Of a stretch of 64,000 nt of DNA, positions 55,423-64,000 are shown in pieces. The stretch covers positions 1,240,001 to 1,304,000 of the forward strand of contig NZ_CP083349.1 in NCBI RefSeq assembly GCF_020035535.1. Direction: 5' to 3'. Both the position numbers and the translations under genes were made by a program. Each line of letters begins with the position of its first letter. The stretch's first letter is position 1. Source of the stretch: Ensifer adhaerens. GTDB lineage: Bacteria > Pseudomonadota > Alphaproteobacteria > Rhizobiales > Rhizobiaceae. The notes below the pieces were generated by a model. That model saw only the letters and a program-made list of their open reading frames with translations, did not search any database and was not told where the DNA came from.

Positions 55423-55463
55423 AGGCCGTTTGTGATGAAAAGTCTGAACGGCCTTGTTCTTTT
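55423..55463 (+). terminator. Attenuator/terminator between rpsB and tsf
   Basis: AGGCCGTT (55423-55430) pairs with AACGGCCT (55447-55454), with a 16-base loop, followed by TTGTTCTTTT. A second stem (55382-55388 with 55396-55402) lies just upstream. The pair can reduce readthrough from rpsB into tsf. Confidence 0.6.
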
Positions 55464-55628
55464 CAGCGAGGGATGAAGCGGCTTGGGCAGGCGATCCGCG
55501 CCCTGGACACGACAGCGATGGGCGCGTTCATCACGGTGTCACATACGCAAGCCATTTCCCTGCCACACCTCCTGGTACCGCGCCACTTGCGGGCAGCGCG
55601 CCAGCCAAACAGACAAAGAGGCAATAAG

Positions 55629-56552
55629 ATGAGTGTAACTGCAGCAATGGTGAAGGAACTGCGCGAAAAGACCGGCGCAGGCATGATGGATTGCAAGAAG
55701 GCGCTCGCCGAAACCAACGGCGACATGGAAGCTGCGATCGACTGGCTGCGCGCCAAGGGCATCGCCAAGGCCGACAAGAAGTCGGGCCGCACGGCTGCTG
55801 AAGGCCTCATCGGTATTGTCAGCGGTGGCGTCAAGGCTGTTGTCGTCGAAATCAACTCCGAGACCGACTTCGTTGCCCGTAACGAAGCCTTCCAGGAGCT
55901 CGTTCGCGGCGTTGCCAACGTTGCGCTCGGCACCGACGGTTCTGTCGAAGCCATTGCCAACGCCAACTACCCGGCAACCGGCAAGTCGGTCGACGAGACG
56001 ATCAAGGACGCGATTGCTACCATCGGCGAGAACATGACGCTGCGCCGCGCAGCTCTGCTCAAGGTCGAAGACGGCGTCGTTGCCACCTACATCCACAACG
56101 CTGCCGGCGACGGCATCGGCAAGCTCGGCGTTCTCGTCGCGCTGAAGTCGGTTGGCGATAAGGAAGTTCTGTTCTCGGTCGGTCGCCAGATCGCCATGCA
56201 CATCGCTGCCACCAACCCGCTCGCCATTCGCGCTGACGAAGTTGACGCAGCTGTCGCCGAGCGCGAACGCAACGTCTTCATCGAACAGTCGCGCGCCTCG
56301 GGCAAGCCGGACAACATCATCGAAAAGATGGTTGAAGGCCGCATGCGCAAGTTCTTCGAAGAAGTCGCCCTGCTGTCGCAGGCCTTCGTCATGAACCCGG
56401 AAATCACTGTCGGTCAGGCTGTCAAGGATGCTGAAAAGCTCGCTGGCGCCCCGATCGAAGTGACCGGCATGGCTCGCCTGCTGCTCGGCGAAGGCGTCGA
56501 GAAGGAAGAGTCCGACTTCGCCGCAGAAGTTGCGGCCGTCGCCAAGGGCTGA
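55629..56552 (+). CDS. tsf: Elongation factor Ts
   Basis: EF-Ts exchanges GDP on EF-Tu. The 307-residue protein has the UBA-like N-terminus with both signatures ([21 protein letters not shown] and [17 protein letters not shown] containing the TDFV Tu-contact motif), a two-part core and a coiled coil. The ATG at 55629 follows an AAAGAGG site. Codon use is strongly biased, fitting high expression. Confidence 0.98.
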   Translation: MSVTAAMVKELREKTGAGMMDCKKALAETNGDMEAAIDWLRAKGIAKADKKSGRTAAEGLIGIVSGGVKAVVVEINSETDFVARNEAFQELVRGVANVALGTDGSVEAIANANYPATGKSVDETIKDAIATIGENMTLRRAALLKVEDGVVATYIHNAAGDGIGKLGVLVALKSVGDKEVLFSVGRQIAMHIAATNPLAIRADEVDAAVAERERNVFIEQSRASGKPDNIIEKMVEGRMRKFFEEVALLSQAFVMNPEITVGQAVKDAEKLAGAPIEVTGMARLLLGEGVEKEESDFAAEVAAVAKG

Positions 56553-56579
56553 TTTCTTCACCCATATTGGGAAAACCTC

Positions 56580-56610
56580 AGGGCATCGCGTGACAACGCG
56601 GTGCCCTTCG
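56580..56610 (+). terminator. Terminator after tsf
   Basis: AGGGCATCGCG (56580-56590) pairs with CGCGGTGCCCT (56597-56607), with one G-T pair, followed by a short TTCGTGT. Confidence 0.65.
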
Positions 56611-56745
56611 TGTATCGGGCTTCGTCAATGCGCCGGACCCGCTGGAATCTACTTCGCAGCGGTTGAAACCGGGGAGCGCAATATGTCCTTATGCGCTGTG
56701 CGCCGTCGTTGTGCGCACGCGCAACCGATCTGATCAGGAGCGATG

Positions 56746-57468
56746 ATGCCGGCCGAACCAATCTACAAGCGTGTTCTCCTCAAAGCCTCTGGTGAAGCCC
56801 TGATGGGAAGCCAAGGCTTCGGTATCGACGTAGCGGTCGCCGACCGCATCGCAGCCGACATTGCCGAAGCGCGCGCCATGGGCGTCGAAGTCGGCGTCGT
56901 CGTCGGTGGCGGCAACATCTTCCGCGGTGTCGCCGTGGCCTCAAAGGGTGGAGATCGGGTCACCGGCGACCACATGGGCATGCTGGCAACCGTCATCAAC
57001 GCGCTGGCGCTTGCCACCTCCTTGCGCAAGCTTGACATCGATACGGTCGTGCTTTCGGCAATCGCGATGCCGGAGATCTGCGAAAGCTTTTCGCAGCGCG
57101 CGACGCTCCATCACCTGTCGCTCGGGCGCGTGGTGATTTTTGCCGGCGGCACCGGCAACCCGTTCTTCACGACCGATTCCGCAGCCGCTCTGCGCGCGGC
57201 CGAAATGGGCGCACAGGCGATCTTCAAGGGCACGCAGGTCGACGGCATCTATTCTGCCGATCCGAAGAAGGATCCGACCGCAACCCGCTTCGATCGCCTG
57301 ACCCACAGCGAGGTTCTTGAAAAGGGCCTGGCCGTCATGGATGTTGCCGCCGTTGCGCTTGCACGCGAAAATGCCATTCCGATTGTCGTCTTCTCGATCC
57401 ACGAAAAGGGCGGCTTCACAGAGATATTGACTGGCGGTGGTCGGGCTACCATCGTCACAGACAACTAA
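56746..57468 (+). CDS. pyrH: Uridylate kinase PyrH
   Basis: PyrH phosphorylates UMP to UDP. The 240-residue amino-acid-kinase-fold protein has LLKASGEALMG, VVVGGGNIFRG, the DHMGMLATVINALAL segment and the phosphate/ATP loop FTTDSAAALRAAEM. I use the second of two adjacent ATGs (56746) because AGGAG at 56736-56740 is then five bases away; the first, 56743, is only two bases away. Confidence 0.97.
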   Translation: MPAEPIYKRVLLKASGEALMGSQGFGIDVAVADRIAADIAEARAMGVEVGVVVGGGNIFRGVAVASKGGDRVTGDHMGMLATVINALALATSLRKLDIDTVVLSAIAMPEICESFSQRATLHHLSLGRVVIFAGGTGNPFFTTDSAAALRAAEMGAQAIFKGTQVDGIYSADPKKDPTATRFDRLTHSEVLEKGLAVMDVAAVALARENAIPIVVFSIHEKGGFTEILTGGGRATIVTDN

Positions 57469-57522
57469 GAACGCCGCAGAACGGCCCTCGGGCCGGCGAA
57501 TGATAGAACGGGAGTTTCGACC

Positions 57523-58083
57523 ATGAGTGAAGGTGTTGAACTGAAGGAACTGAAGCGTCGCATGGACGGCGCCATTTCCGCATTCAAGAGCGATATCGCG
57601 TCGCTTCGTACCGGCCGCGCGTCGGCGAACGTTCTCGATCCGGTGACCGTTGAAGCCTACGGCTCGCGTGTGCCCCTCAATCAGGTCGCCAACATCACGG
57701 TTCCCGAGCCGCGCATGCTTTCCGTTTCGGTATGGGACAAGCAGATGGTTGGCGCCGTCGATCGCGGCATCCGCGAATCGAACCTCGGCCTCAATCCGAT
57801 CATCGACGGTCAGAACCTGCGCATTCCGCTGCCCGAGCTCAACGAGGAGCGCCGCAAGTCGCTGGTCAAGGTCGCCCACGACTATGCGGAAAAAGCCAAG
57901 GTTGCAGTGCGCCACGTGCGCCGTGACGGTATGGATGACCTGAAAAAAGCCGAAAAGGATGGCGACATCGGTCAGGATATCAGCCGTTCTCAGTCCGAGC
58001 GCGTGCAAAAGATGACCGACGAAACGATTTCCGAGATCGACCGCTTGCTCGTCGAGAAGGAAAAGGAAATCATGCAGGTCTGA
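57523..58083 (+). CDS. frr: Ribosome recycling factor
   Basis: RRF splits post-termination ribosomes with EF-G. The 186-residue protein shows the usual three-helix bundle and beta domain with [59 protein letters not shown] and [24 protein letters not shown] precedes the ATG. It lies 54 bp after pyrH. Confidence 0.98.
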   Translation: MSEGVELKELKRRMDGAISAFKSDIASLRTGRASANVLDPVTVEAYGSRVPLNQVANITVPEPRMLSVSVWDKQMVGAVDRGIRESNLGLNPIIDGQNLRIPLPELNEERRKSLVKVAHDYAEKAKVAVRHVRRDGMDDLKKAEKDGDIGQDISRSQSERVQKMTDETISEIDRLLVEKEKEIMQV

Positions 58084-58120
58084 TCTGCTCGTGATCTGAG
58101 TCTCCTTTCGCGGACGCCTT

Positions 58121-58864
58121 ATGCAAAACCTCATCTCCACGACCGTTCCGGAACATGTTGCCATCATCATGGATGGCAACGGACGTTGGGCGAACGCGCG
58201 TGGGCTACCGCGTACCATGGGGCATCGCAAGGGCGTCGAGACCGTTCGCGACACCGTCAAGACGGCCGCCCAGTTGGGTATTCGCTATCTCACGCTCTTT
58301 GCGTTCTCTTCTGAAAACTGGAGCCGGCCGGAGCCGGAGGTGAGCGACCTCATGGGGTTGCTCAAGACCTTCATCCGCCGGGATCTTGCCGACCTGCACC
58401 GCGAGAACGTCCGCATCCGCGTCATCGGCGATCGGTCGAACCTGCGTGGCGATGTTCTGCCGCTGCTGATAGAGGCCGAGGAAACGACACGGGCGAACAC
58501 CGGAATTACCCTTGTGATCGCATTCAACTATGGTGCGCGCGACGAGCTGAGCCGGGCAATGCGTCGACTTGCAGTCGATGTCGCCGAAGGGCGATTGCGC
58601 CCTGAGGACATCAACCAGGAACGTATTGCGGCGACGCTCGACACATCTGACATCCCCGATCCGGACTTGATCATCCGTACGAGCGGCGAAGAGCGTCTGT
58701 CGAATTTCCTGCTCTGGCAGGGCGCCTATTCCGAACTGATCTTCGTTCCCGAGCTGTGGCCGGATTTCACGCGCGAGACTTTCCTGGCGGCGCTCGAGAA
58801 GTATGCGTGCCGGGAACGTCGCTTTGGCGGCCTGGCTGAGCCGACGCGGGCGGTTGGTTCCTGA
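58121..58864 (+). CDS. uppS: Undecaprenyl diphosphate synthase
   Basis: This cis-prenyltransferase makes the C55 lipid carrier for cell-wall and envelope polysaccharides. The catalytic D18 is in [10 protein letters not shown], with [20 protein letters not shown] and the C-terminal signature [26 protein letters not shown]. At 247 residues it has normal length. Its stop overlaps the cdsA ATG by one base (TGATG). Confidence 0.97.
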   Translation: MQNLISTTVPEHVAIIMDGNGRWANARGLPRTMGHRKGVETVRDTVKTAAQLGIRYLTLFAFSSENWSRPEPEVSDLMGLLKTFIRRDLADLHRENVRIRVIGDRSNLRGDVLPLLIEAEETTRANTGITLVIAFNYGARDELSRAMRRLAVDVAEGRLRPEDINQERIAATLDTSDIPDPDLIIRTSGEERLSNFLLWQGAYSELIFVPELWPDFTRETFLAALEKYACRERRFGGLAEPTRAVGS

Positions 58865-59697
58865 TGCAGACTGAACTTAAGCTTCGCATCGCTTCGGGAG
58901 TGGTGCTCGCGGCGGTTGCTCTCGCTGCGACCTGGTTCGGCGGTCTCGCTTTCCAGTTTCTTTCAGTCCTGATCGCGCTTCTCGTCTACTACGAATGGTC
59001 GACGATCACCGGCCTTGTTGAACGCGATTTCCAGGGCAATGCCTTCGGCTGGCTCTCGATGGCGGTGATCGCGGCTCTCGTCGTTTCCGGATACATCGGT
59101 TACAGCCTCCCGTTCCTGGCGTTCGGCGTCGGTGCGGCGATGCTGTGGGTTTTTGTTCAAAAGACAAGCTGGTGGCTGCCAGGGGGCATTGCCTATGCGG
59201 GCCTCACCGGCATATCGCTGGCAGCGCTTCGTGGTGCCGATGATCTCGGACTGATCGCGACGCTGTTCGTCTTCGCAGTGGTCTGGGCAACCGACATCTT
59301 CGCCTACTTTACCGGCCGTGCGATCGGTGGCCCCAAGCTTGCGCCGCGCATATCGCCCGGCAAAACATGGTCCGGCGCCATCGGTGGTACGATTTGCGGC
59401 ATCCTCGCCGGTGTTGCCGTTTTTATGGCTTATTTTTCGCTGCAAGATCTTCGGATCCCGATCATTGCCCTGGTGCTTTCGGTCGCCAGCCAGGTTGGGG
59501 ACTTGTTCGAGTCCTTCATCAAGCGGCGCTTTGGCGTAAAGGATTCGAGCCGTCTCATTCCGGGGCACGGCGGTGTCATGGATCGGGTCGACGGTTTGAT
59601 ATTTGCCTGCGTCGCGGCGTTGATTCTGGTCATGATTCAGTATTTCGTCAGCGATGGGCGCCAGATCGCCTTCGGTTCGGTCCTGCTTGGCCCTTGA
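58864..59697 (+). CDS. cdsA: Phosphatidate cytidylyltransferase CdsA
   Basis: CdsA makes CDP-diacylglycerol, precursor of all phospholipids. The 277-residue protein has about eight membrane helices, the GRAIGGPKLAPRISPGKTWSGAIGG segment, and the CdsA signature KDSSRLIPGHGGVMDRVDG near residue 225. It is translationally coupled to uppS and lies 29 bp before rseP. Confidence 0.97.
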   Translation: MQTELKLRIASGVVLAAVALAATWFGGLAFQFLSVLIALLVYYEWSTITGLVERDFQGNAFGWLSMAVIAALVVSGYIGYSLPFLAFGVGAAMLWVFVQKTSWWLPGGIAYAGLTGISLAALRGADDLGLIATLFVFAVVWATDIFAYFTGRAIGGPKLAPRISPGKTWSGAIGGTICGILAGVAVFMAYFSLQDLRIPIIALVLSVASQVGDLFESFIKRRFGVKDSSRLIPGHGGVMDRVDGLIFACVAALILVMIQYFVSDGRQIAFGSVLLGP

Positions 59698-59726
59698 TGC
59701 CGTCCGCAGGGACTTGAGGAACGTTC

Positions 59727-60860
59727 ATGACATATCTCCTTGATGCCTTTCAGCTTCTGACCGGCTACATCATTCCTTTCCTCGTCGTGCTGACCTTGCT
59801 GGTCTTCGTGCACGAGATGGGGCACTACCTCGTCGGTCGCTGGTCGGGAATACGTATCCTGGCCTTTTCGATCGGTTTCGGTCCCGAGCTTTGCGGCTGG
59901 ACCGATCGGCACGGTACTCGCTGGAAACTGTCGGCGATCCCGCTTGGCGGCTACGTCAAATTCTTTGGCGACGAAGATGCGGCGAGCGTGCCGGACCACA
60001 AGCGTCTGGAGGCAATCGCGCCGGAAGAGCGTGGCAAGACCTTCCTCGGCGCCAAGCTCTGGAAGCGGGCGGCTACGGTTGCTGCCGGGCCGATCGCCAA
60101 CTTTATCCTTGCCGTTGCCATCTTCGCGGTTCTGTTCTCGGTCTACGGACGTCAGGTCGCCGATCCGGTGGTTGCACGCGTGAACGAAAACAGCGCGGCG
60201 GCACAGGCGGGCGTTGTTCCGGGCGACCGCCTGATCTCGATCGATGGCGAGCCGGTGACAACCTTCGACGACGTTCGCCGTTATGTCAGCGTGCGGCCTG
60301 AGCTGAAAATCACGATTCGAATCGAACGTGGCGGCGCGATCCTCGAGTTGCCGATGGTGCCGCAGCGGACGGAGCTCACCGATCAGTTCGGCAACAAGAT
60401 GGAGATCGGCGTCATCGGCATCCTGACCGACCAGGAAGCCGGCAATTTCCGCACGGTCACCTATGGTCCGGTCGAGGCCGTGGGGCAGGGCGTATTGCAG
60501 AGCTGGCACGTGATTACGGGCACGTTCGATTATCTTGGCAACGTACTGACCGGGCGGATGAAGGCGGACCAGATCGGCGGTCCAATCCGCGTGGCGAAGG
60601 TCTCGGGCCAGATGGCTGCGCTCGGCATTCCATTCCTGCTGAATATCGCTGCGATCCTGTCAGTTTCCATAGGATTGCTTAACCTCATGCCCGTACCGGT
60701 GCTTGATGGCGGTCATCTGATGTTCTATGCGGTTGAGGCGTTGCGCGGGAAGCCGGTCGGCCCTGCCGCGCAGGATGTCGCCTATCGGATCGGCTTTGCC
60801 ATGGTGCTGATGCTCATGGTCTTTGCCACCTGGAACGACATATCGATGTTCTTCGGCTAG
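59727..60860 (+). CDS. rseP: Site-2 intramembrane metalloprotease RseP (MmpA/Eep)
   Basis: This zinc protease cuts membrane-embedded anti-sigma factors and other substrates. The zinc site H29-E30-x2-H33 (VHEMGH) is in the first helix, one PDZ domain (about 140-225, VVARVNENSAAAQAGVVPGDRLISIDGEPV) is in the periplasm, and the second zinc motif is NLMPVPVLDGGHL. It has 377 residues and a single PDZ domain, as in Caulobacter MmpA, rather than two as in E. coli RseP. Confidence 0.95.
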   Translation: MTYLLDAFQLLTGYIIPFLVVLTLLVFVHEMGHYLVGRWSGIRILAFSIGFGPELCGWTDRHGTRWKLSAIPLGGYVKFFGDEDAASVPDHKRLEAIAPEERGKTFLGAKLWKRAATVAAGPIANFILAVAIFAVLFSVYGRQVADPVVARVNENSAAAQAGVVPGDRLISIDGEPVTTFDDVRRYVSVRPELKITIRIERGGAILELPMVPQRTELTDQFGNKMEIGVIGILTDQEAGNFRTVTYGPVEAVGQGVLQSWHVITGTFDYLGNVLTGRMKADQIGGPIRVAKVSGQMAALGIPFLLNIAAILSVSIGLLNLMPVPVLDGGHLMFYAVEALRGKPVGPAAQDVAYRIGFAMVLMLMVFATWNDISMFFG

Positions 60861-61109
60861 CGTTCGGTCGGGGAAACGGCGAGGGGAATTCGGCGGATAC
60901 TGTGAACGATTGGTTTTCAACGGCTTGCGAAGAAAGGTTTTGTTTACGATAACTCGAGGCTGTAGTGGCCGTTAAGCCACGGTTCGAATTGAAGTAAACA
61001 GAAATTAACGAGCTGGCTTGCTTGTATGGGAAAAGCGGTTAAAACGGCAACCGTGACCGGAGTCGGCACGAAATTGCCGCGCGACGTTTGGAAAAGGTAA
61101 GATTTGAAC

Positions 61110-63443
61110 ATGAAAGCTGGTTCAAGGTTTTTGAACGCGGTGTCGGCGGCTGCGCTGTCAACAAGCATTGTTGTTTCCGGCGCTGGTGTTGGGTTGCTCG
61201 CAGGCACGTCTGTCGCAGAAGCTGCGGTCATCAATCGTGTCGAAGTGCGCGGGGCAACGCGCGTCAGCGCTGAGACGGTTCGCGCGAACATCACGATCGT
61301 TCCGGGCAAGGCCTTCAGCAACAGCGACATCGACGCTTCCGTGAAGCGCCTCTATGCTACCGGCTACTTCTCAGACGTCAGCATCAATATCGCTGGCGGT
61401 ACGCTCGTCGTAAGCGTGAGCGAGAACCAGCTGGTCAACCAGGTCGTCTTCAACGGCAACCGCAAGATCAAGGACGACAAGCTGCAGGGCGTCGTTCGCA
61501 CGCAGCCGCTCGGTCCGTACAGCGAAGCAACGGTCGAATCCGATATTCAGTCCATCAAGGACGCCTATGCCGCCATCGGTCGTAGCGACATCACGGTGAC
61601 GACCCAGGTCGTCCCGGTTGCCGAAGGGCGTGTCAACCTTGCCTTCGTGATCAATGAAGGTGAGCGCACCAAGATTTCGCAGATCAACTTCGTTGGCAAC
61701 GAGGCCTATAGCGACGGTCGCCTTCAGTCGGTCATCGCGACGAAGGAATCGGGCATCTTCTCGTTCATTACGCGCAAGGACGTCTATAACCCGGACAAGC
61801 TTCGCGCCGATGAAGAGCTGCTGCGCCAGTTCTACTACAACCGCGGTTATGCGGACTTCCAGGTCGTTTCTTCGGACGCGACGCTCAACGAGGCGACCAA
61901 CGAGTACACGGTGACGATCACCGTCGAAGAAGGTCCACGTTATGACTTCGGTTCGGTCAATGTCGAATCGACGGTCGAGGGCGTTAATGCCGAAGAGCTG
62001 AAGGGGCTCGTGCTGAGCCGCGAAGGTTCGGTCTATAAGGCCAAGGACGTTCAGGCGACGATGAGCGAGATTTCGAAGCGTGTCGCTTCGGCCGGTTATC
62101 CCTTTGCGCGCGTAACGCCGCGCGGTAACCGCGACCTCGCCAATCACACGATCGCGGTCGACTACCTCGTCGACCAGGGCGAGCGTGCCTACGTCGAGCG
62201 CATCGAGATTCGCGGCAACACCCGCACGCGTGACTACGTTATCCGTCGCGAATTCGACATGGGTGAAGGCGACGCCTTCAACCAGGAAATGGTCGCCCGT
62301 GCCAAGCGTCGCCTCGAAGCTCTCGGCTACTTCTCCGCCGTCAATATCTCGACTGCGCCGGGCAGTGCTGCCGACCGCGTCGTCGTCATCGTCGACGTGC
62401 AGGATCAGTCGACCGGTTCGTTCGGTATCGGTGCTGGTTACTCGGCCGGTAGCGGCGGCGGCTTCCTCGTCGAAGCTTCGATCGAAGAAAAGAACTTCCT
62501 GGGTCGTGGCCAGTATATCCGCGTTGCCGCCGGTCGCGGTGACGAGAGCCGGACCTACAACGTCTCGTTCACCGAGCCGTACTTCCTTGGCTATCGTCTG
62601 GCCGCCGGCTTTGACGTCTTCAAGAACGAGAACGACTTCGACGACGACAACTACAGCTACGAAGATCAGGGCTTCAGCCTGCGCGTAACGGCGCCGATCA
62701 CCGAAAACCTGTCGACCACGCTGCGTTACAACTTCACGCAGTTCGACTATAGCGGTAACGTCGCGAAGCTGTCGTCGCCTTACGTTCGCGCGGTTGAGGG
62801 TGGCAACTGGGTCCGTTCGTCGGTCTCGCAGTCGATCACCTACAACACGCTCGACGATGCCCAGCTGCCGCATGACGGCATCCTGGCGACCTTCACGCAC
62901 GAGTTTGCAGGCCTTGGTGGCGACTCCGACTTCTACAAGATGACCGGTAAGGCCAAGTGGTACTACACGGTCAACGACGAGGCGGACATCATCGCGTCGC
63001 TCGGTGGTAGCGCCGGTCATGTCTTCGAAACCGGTAGTGATCTGCAGGTCTTCGACCAATTCCAGCTTGGTTCCAACGATATCCGTGGCTTCGAACGTAA
63101 CGGTATCGGCCCGCGCGACAAGGCTACGGGCGATGCGCTCGGCGGCACGACCTACTTCACGGCTTCGGCTGAAGCGACGTTCCCGCTTCCGGGCATTCCG
63201 CGTGACAGCGGCTTCCGTGGTGCGGTCTTCGCCGATGCCGGTACGCTCTACAGCAGCAAGGTGACGATGGCTCCGGGCGAAACGGTACAGGGCAACGACT
63301 CGTCTCTGCGCGCCTCGGTCGGTGTTGGCTTGATCTGGGCTTCGCCGTTCGGTCCGCTGCGTGTCGACTACGCCTGGCCGGTTGCCAAGGAAGATTTCGA
63401 CCGGGTACAGAACTTGAAGTTCGGTATTTCCTCGTCGTTCTGA
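61110..63443 (+). CDS. bamA: Outer-membrane assembly factor BamA
   Basis: BamA inserts beta-barrel proteins into the outer membrane. A signal peptide (cut near AEAA) is followed by five POTRA domains (about 35-400, starting INRVEVRGATRVSAETVR) and a 16-strand barrel ending in a terminal Phe (ISSSF). Residues such as RGFERNGIGPRD mark the conserved barrel-lid loop. The ATG at 61110 gives 777 residues; a TTG at 61104 is better spaced from AAGG (61094-61097) and is possible. A 249-bp leader separates it from rseP. Confidence 0.96.
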   Translation: MKAGSRFLNAVSAAALSTSIVVSGAGVGLLAGTSVAEAAVINRVEVRGATRVSAETVRANITIVPGKAFSNSDIDASVKRLYATGYFSDVSINIAGGTLVVSVSENQLVNQVVFNGNRKIKDDKLQGVVRTQPLGPYSEATVESDIQSIKDAYAAIGRSDITVTTQVVPVAEGRVNLAFVINEGERTKISQINFVGNEAYSDGRLQSVIATKESGIFSFITRKDVYNPDKLRADEELLRQFYYNRGYADFQVVSSDATLNEATNEYTVTITVEEGPRYDFGSVNVESTVEGVNAEELKGLVLSREGSVYKAKDVQATMSEISKRVASAGYPFARVTPRGNRDLANHTIAVDYLVDQGERAYVERIEIRGNTRTRDYVIRREFDMGEGDAFNQEMVARAKRRLEALGYFSAVNISTAPGSAADRVVVIVDVQDQSTGSFGIGAGYSAGSGGGFLVEASIEEKNFLGRGQYIRVAAGRGDESRTYNVSFTEPYFLGYRLAAGFDVFKNENDFDDDNYSYEDQGFSLRVTAPITENLSTTLRYNFTQFDYSGNVAKLSSPYVRAVEGGNWVRSSVSQSITYNTLDDAQLPHDGILATFTHEFAGLGGDSDFYKMTGKAKWYYTVNDEADIIASLGGSAGHVFETGSDLQVFDQFQLGSNDIRGFERNGIGPRDKATGDALGGTTYFTASAEATFPLPGIPRDSGFRGAVFADAGTLYSSKVTMAPGETVQGNDSSLRASVGVGLIWASPFGPLRVDYAWPVAKEDFDRVQNLKFGISSSF

Positions 63444-63453
63444 TAAGAAGCAG

Positions 63454-63483
63454 TCCAGAACTGCCAGAAAAGATCGTTCTGGA
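63454..63483 (+). promoter_or_regulatory. Stem-loop covering the lpxD ribosome-binding site
   Basis: TCCAGAAC (63454-63461) is the reverse complement of GTTCTGGA (63476-63483). The right arm includes GGA of the GGAG (63481-63484) that precedes the lpxD ATG at 63490, so folding would hide the ribosome-binding site. Confidence 0.5.
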
Positions 63484-63489
63484 GTGTCC

Positions 63490-64000
63490 ATGGAACAGAA
63501 CTGGTTTTTTCCGCCCCATGATGGGATTCGCCTGGGTGACCTGGCGGATCATATTGGGGCGGAGTTGAATGATGGTGCGGTCGCTGATCGTGCCATCAAA
63601 TCTGTAGCGCCGGTCTATCGGGCCAAGCCTGGCGACGTTTGCTACATGCTGTCTCGCAAGAGCCGTGCGGAGCTTGATACGTGTCAGGCGTCCGCGATCA
63701 TCTGCGACAAGACGATTTCCAGCCTGGTGCCTGCGCATATCCCCGTGCTGTTGACAGCTCGGCCGCACACTGCCTTTGCACTTGCCGGCACGTTGTTGCA
63801 CGAGATTGCGATGCGGCCCGCGCGCAACACCAGCCTTAGCGGCGTGTCGCCTGGTGCCTTCGTGGATCCGACGGCACGTCTTGAAGGCGACGTCGAAATC
63901 GAGCCGATGGCGGTCGTGGGAGCCGGTGCGGAAATCGGAAGCGGTACCCGCATTGCCGCTGGCGCCGTTATCGGGCCGGGCGTGCGCATCGGCCGTGATT
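63490..64000 (+). CDS. lpxD: UDP-3-O-acylglucosamine N-acyltransferase LpxD, 3' end missing
   Basis: LpxD adds the N-linked 3-hydroxyacyl chain in lipid A synthesis. The window contains the first 170 residues, starting MEQNWFFPPHDGIRLGDLAD. The N-terminal uridine-binding domain is followed by the first hexapeptide repeats of the left-handed beta-helix (VSPGAFVDPTARLEGDVEIEPMAVVGAGAEIGSG). The frame is open to the window edge. It follows bamA directly, with no skp gene between. Confidence 0.93.
   Translation, partial: MEQNWFFPPHDGIRLGDLADHIGAELNDGAVADRAIKSVAPVYRAKPGDVCYMLSRKSRAELDTCQASAIICDKTISSLVPAHIPVLLTARPHTAFALAGTLLHEIAMRPARNTSLSGVSPGAFVDPTARLEGDVEIEPMAVVGAGAEIGSGTRIAAGAVIGPGVRIGRD

Noticed and set aside
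59690..59730. Missing dxr between cdsA and rseP as a deletion
   Set aside because: Rhizobia and many alphaproteobacteria keep dxr elsewhere; the 29-bp gap looks normal.
61371..63491. Open frame of about 706 codons on the minus strand opposite bamA
   Set aside because: Antisense shadow of the bamA barrel; composition and lack of domains do not support a gene.

Overview
The window is a 64 kb stretch of chromosome from an alphaproteobacterium of the Rhizobiaceae, most likely Ensifer/Sinorhizobium. The grounds are the GC-rich codon use, the linked dusB(nifR3)-ntrB-ntrC-ntrY-ntrX-trkA-hfq-hflX order, the aapJQMP amino-acid transporter, the fused ispDF gene, DUF2849/DUF3126/EipB-type proteins, and proteins that closely resemble the Sinorhizobium meliloti versions I know. 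Nearly all of it is dense core genome. I saw no insertion sequence, integrase, prophage, CRISPR array, tRNA or rRNA.

Layout. 1-6.2 kb: end of a GNAT gene, lpdA (E3 of 2-oxoacid dehydrogenases), a GlsB-type membrane protein, lipA with a clear promoter, a small P-loop kinase, a RatA/COQ10 protein, and on the minus strand ispDF-cinA. 6.4-18 kb: dusB-ntrBC-ntrYX, then trkA, a D-amino-acid transaminase, hfq and hflX. 18.1-19.5 kb (minus): a zinc deaminase and mazG, probably one nucleotide-clearing operon. 19.7-24.7 kb: assimilatory sulfur genes cysG-DUF2849-cysI-DUF934-fpr. 36.0-40.3 kb (minus): aapJQMP. 40.6-45.6 kb: metC, an FAD monooxygenase, an NDUFS6-like zinc protein, an alpha/beta hydrolase, cysE, DUF3126. 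45.8-50.5 kb: a phasin with a strong promoter, clpS-clpA, azlCD. 50.6-53.4 kb (minus): ridA-GDPD-COG3146-HIT. 53.6-64 kb: eipB, then the translation and envelope cluster rpsB-tsf-pyrH-frr-uppS-cdsA-rseP-bamA-lpxD (lpxD cut by the window end; no dxr or skp in this cluster).

The unusual part is about 24.9-36.0 kb, between fpr and aapP, which as far as I recall are close neighbours in S. meliloti 1021. It holds a CoA-transferase, a GntR/FCD regulator with a 12-bp palindrome just before its start, and, divergent from the regulator, a tightly packed five-gene operon: an inner-membrane ferric-reductase/NOX-like flavocytochrome; a 1074-residue exported cytochrome with four CxxCH haem sites and a C-terminal DUF4384-like domain; an OmpA-like periplasmic protein; and two exported caspase-like (C14) proteases, each with intact His/Cys dyad and a DUF4384-like domain. 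The operon ends in a strong hairpin shared with aapP. I propose it is a redox-coupled periplasmic caspase system: electrons from cytoplasmic NAD(P)H cross the membrane to the cytochrome, and a shared DUF4384 module links the cytochrome to the two proteases. That function is inference; the domain content and operon structure are read directly.
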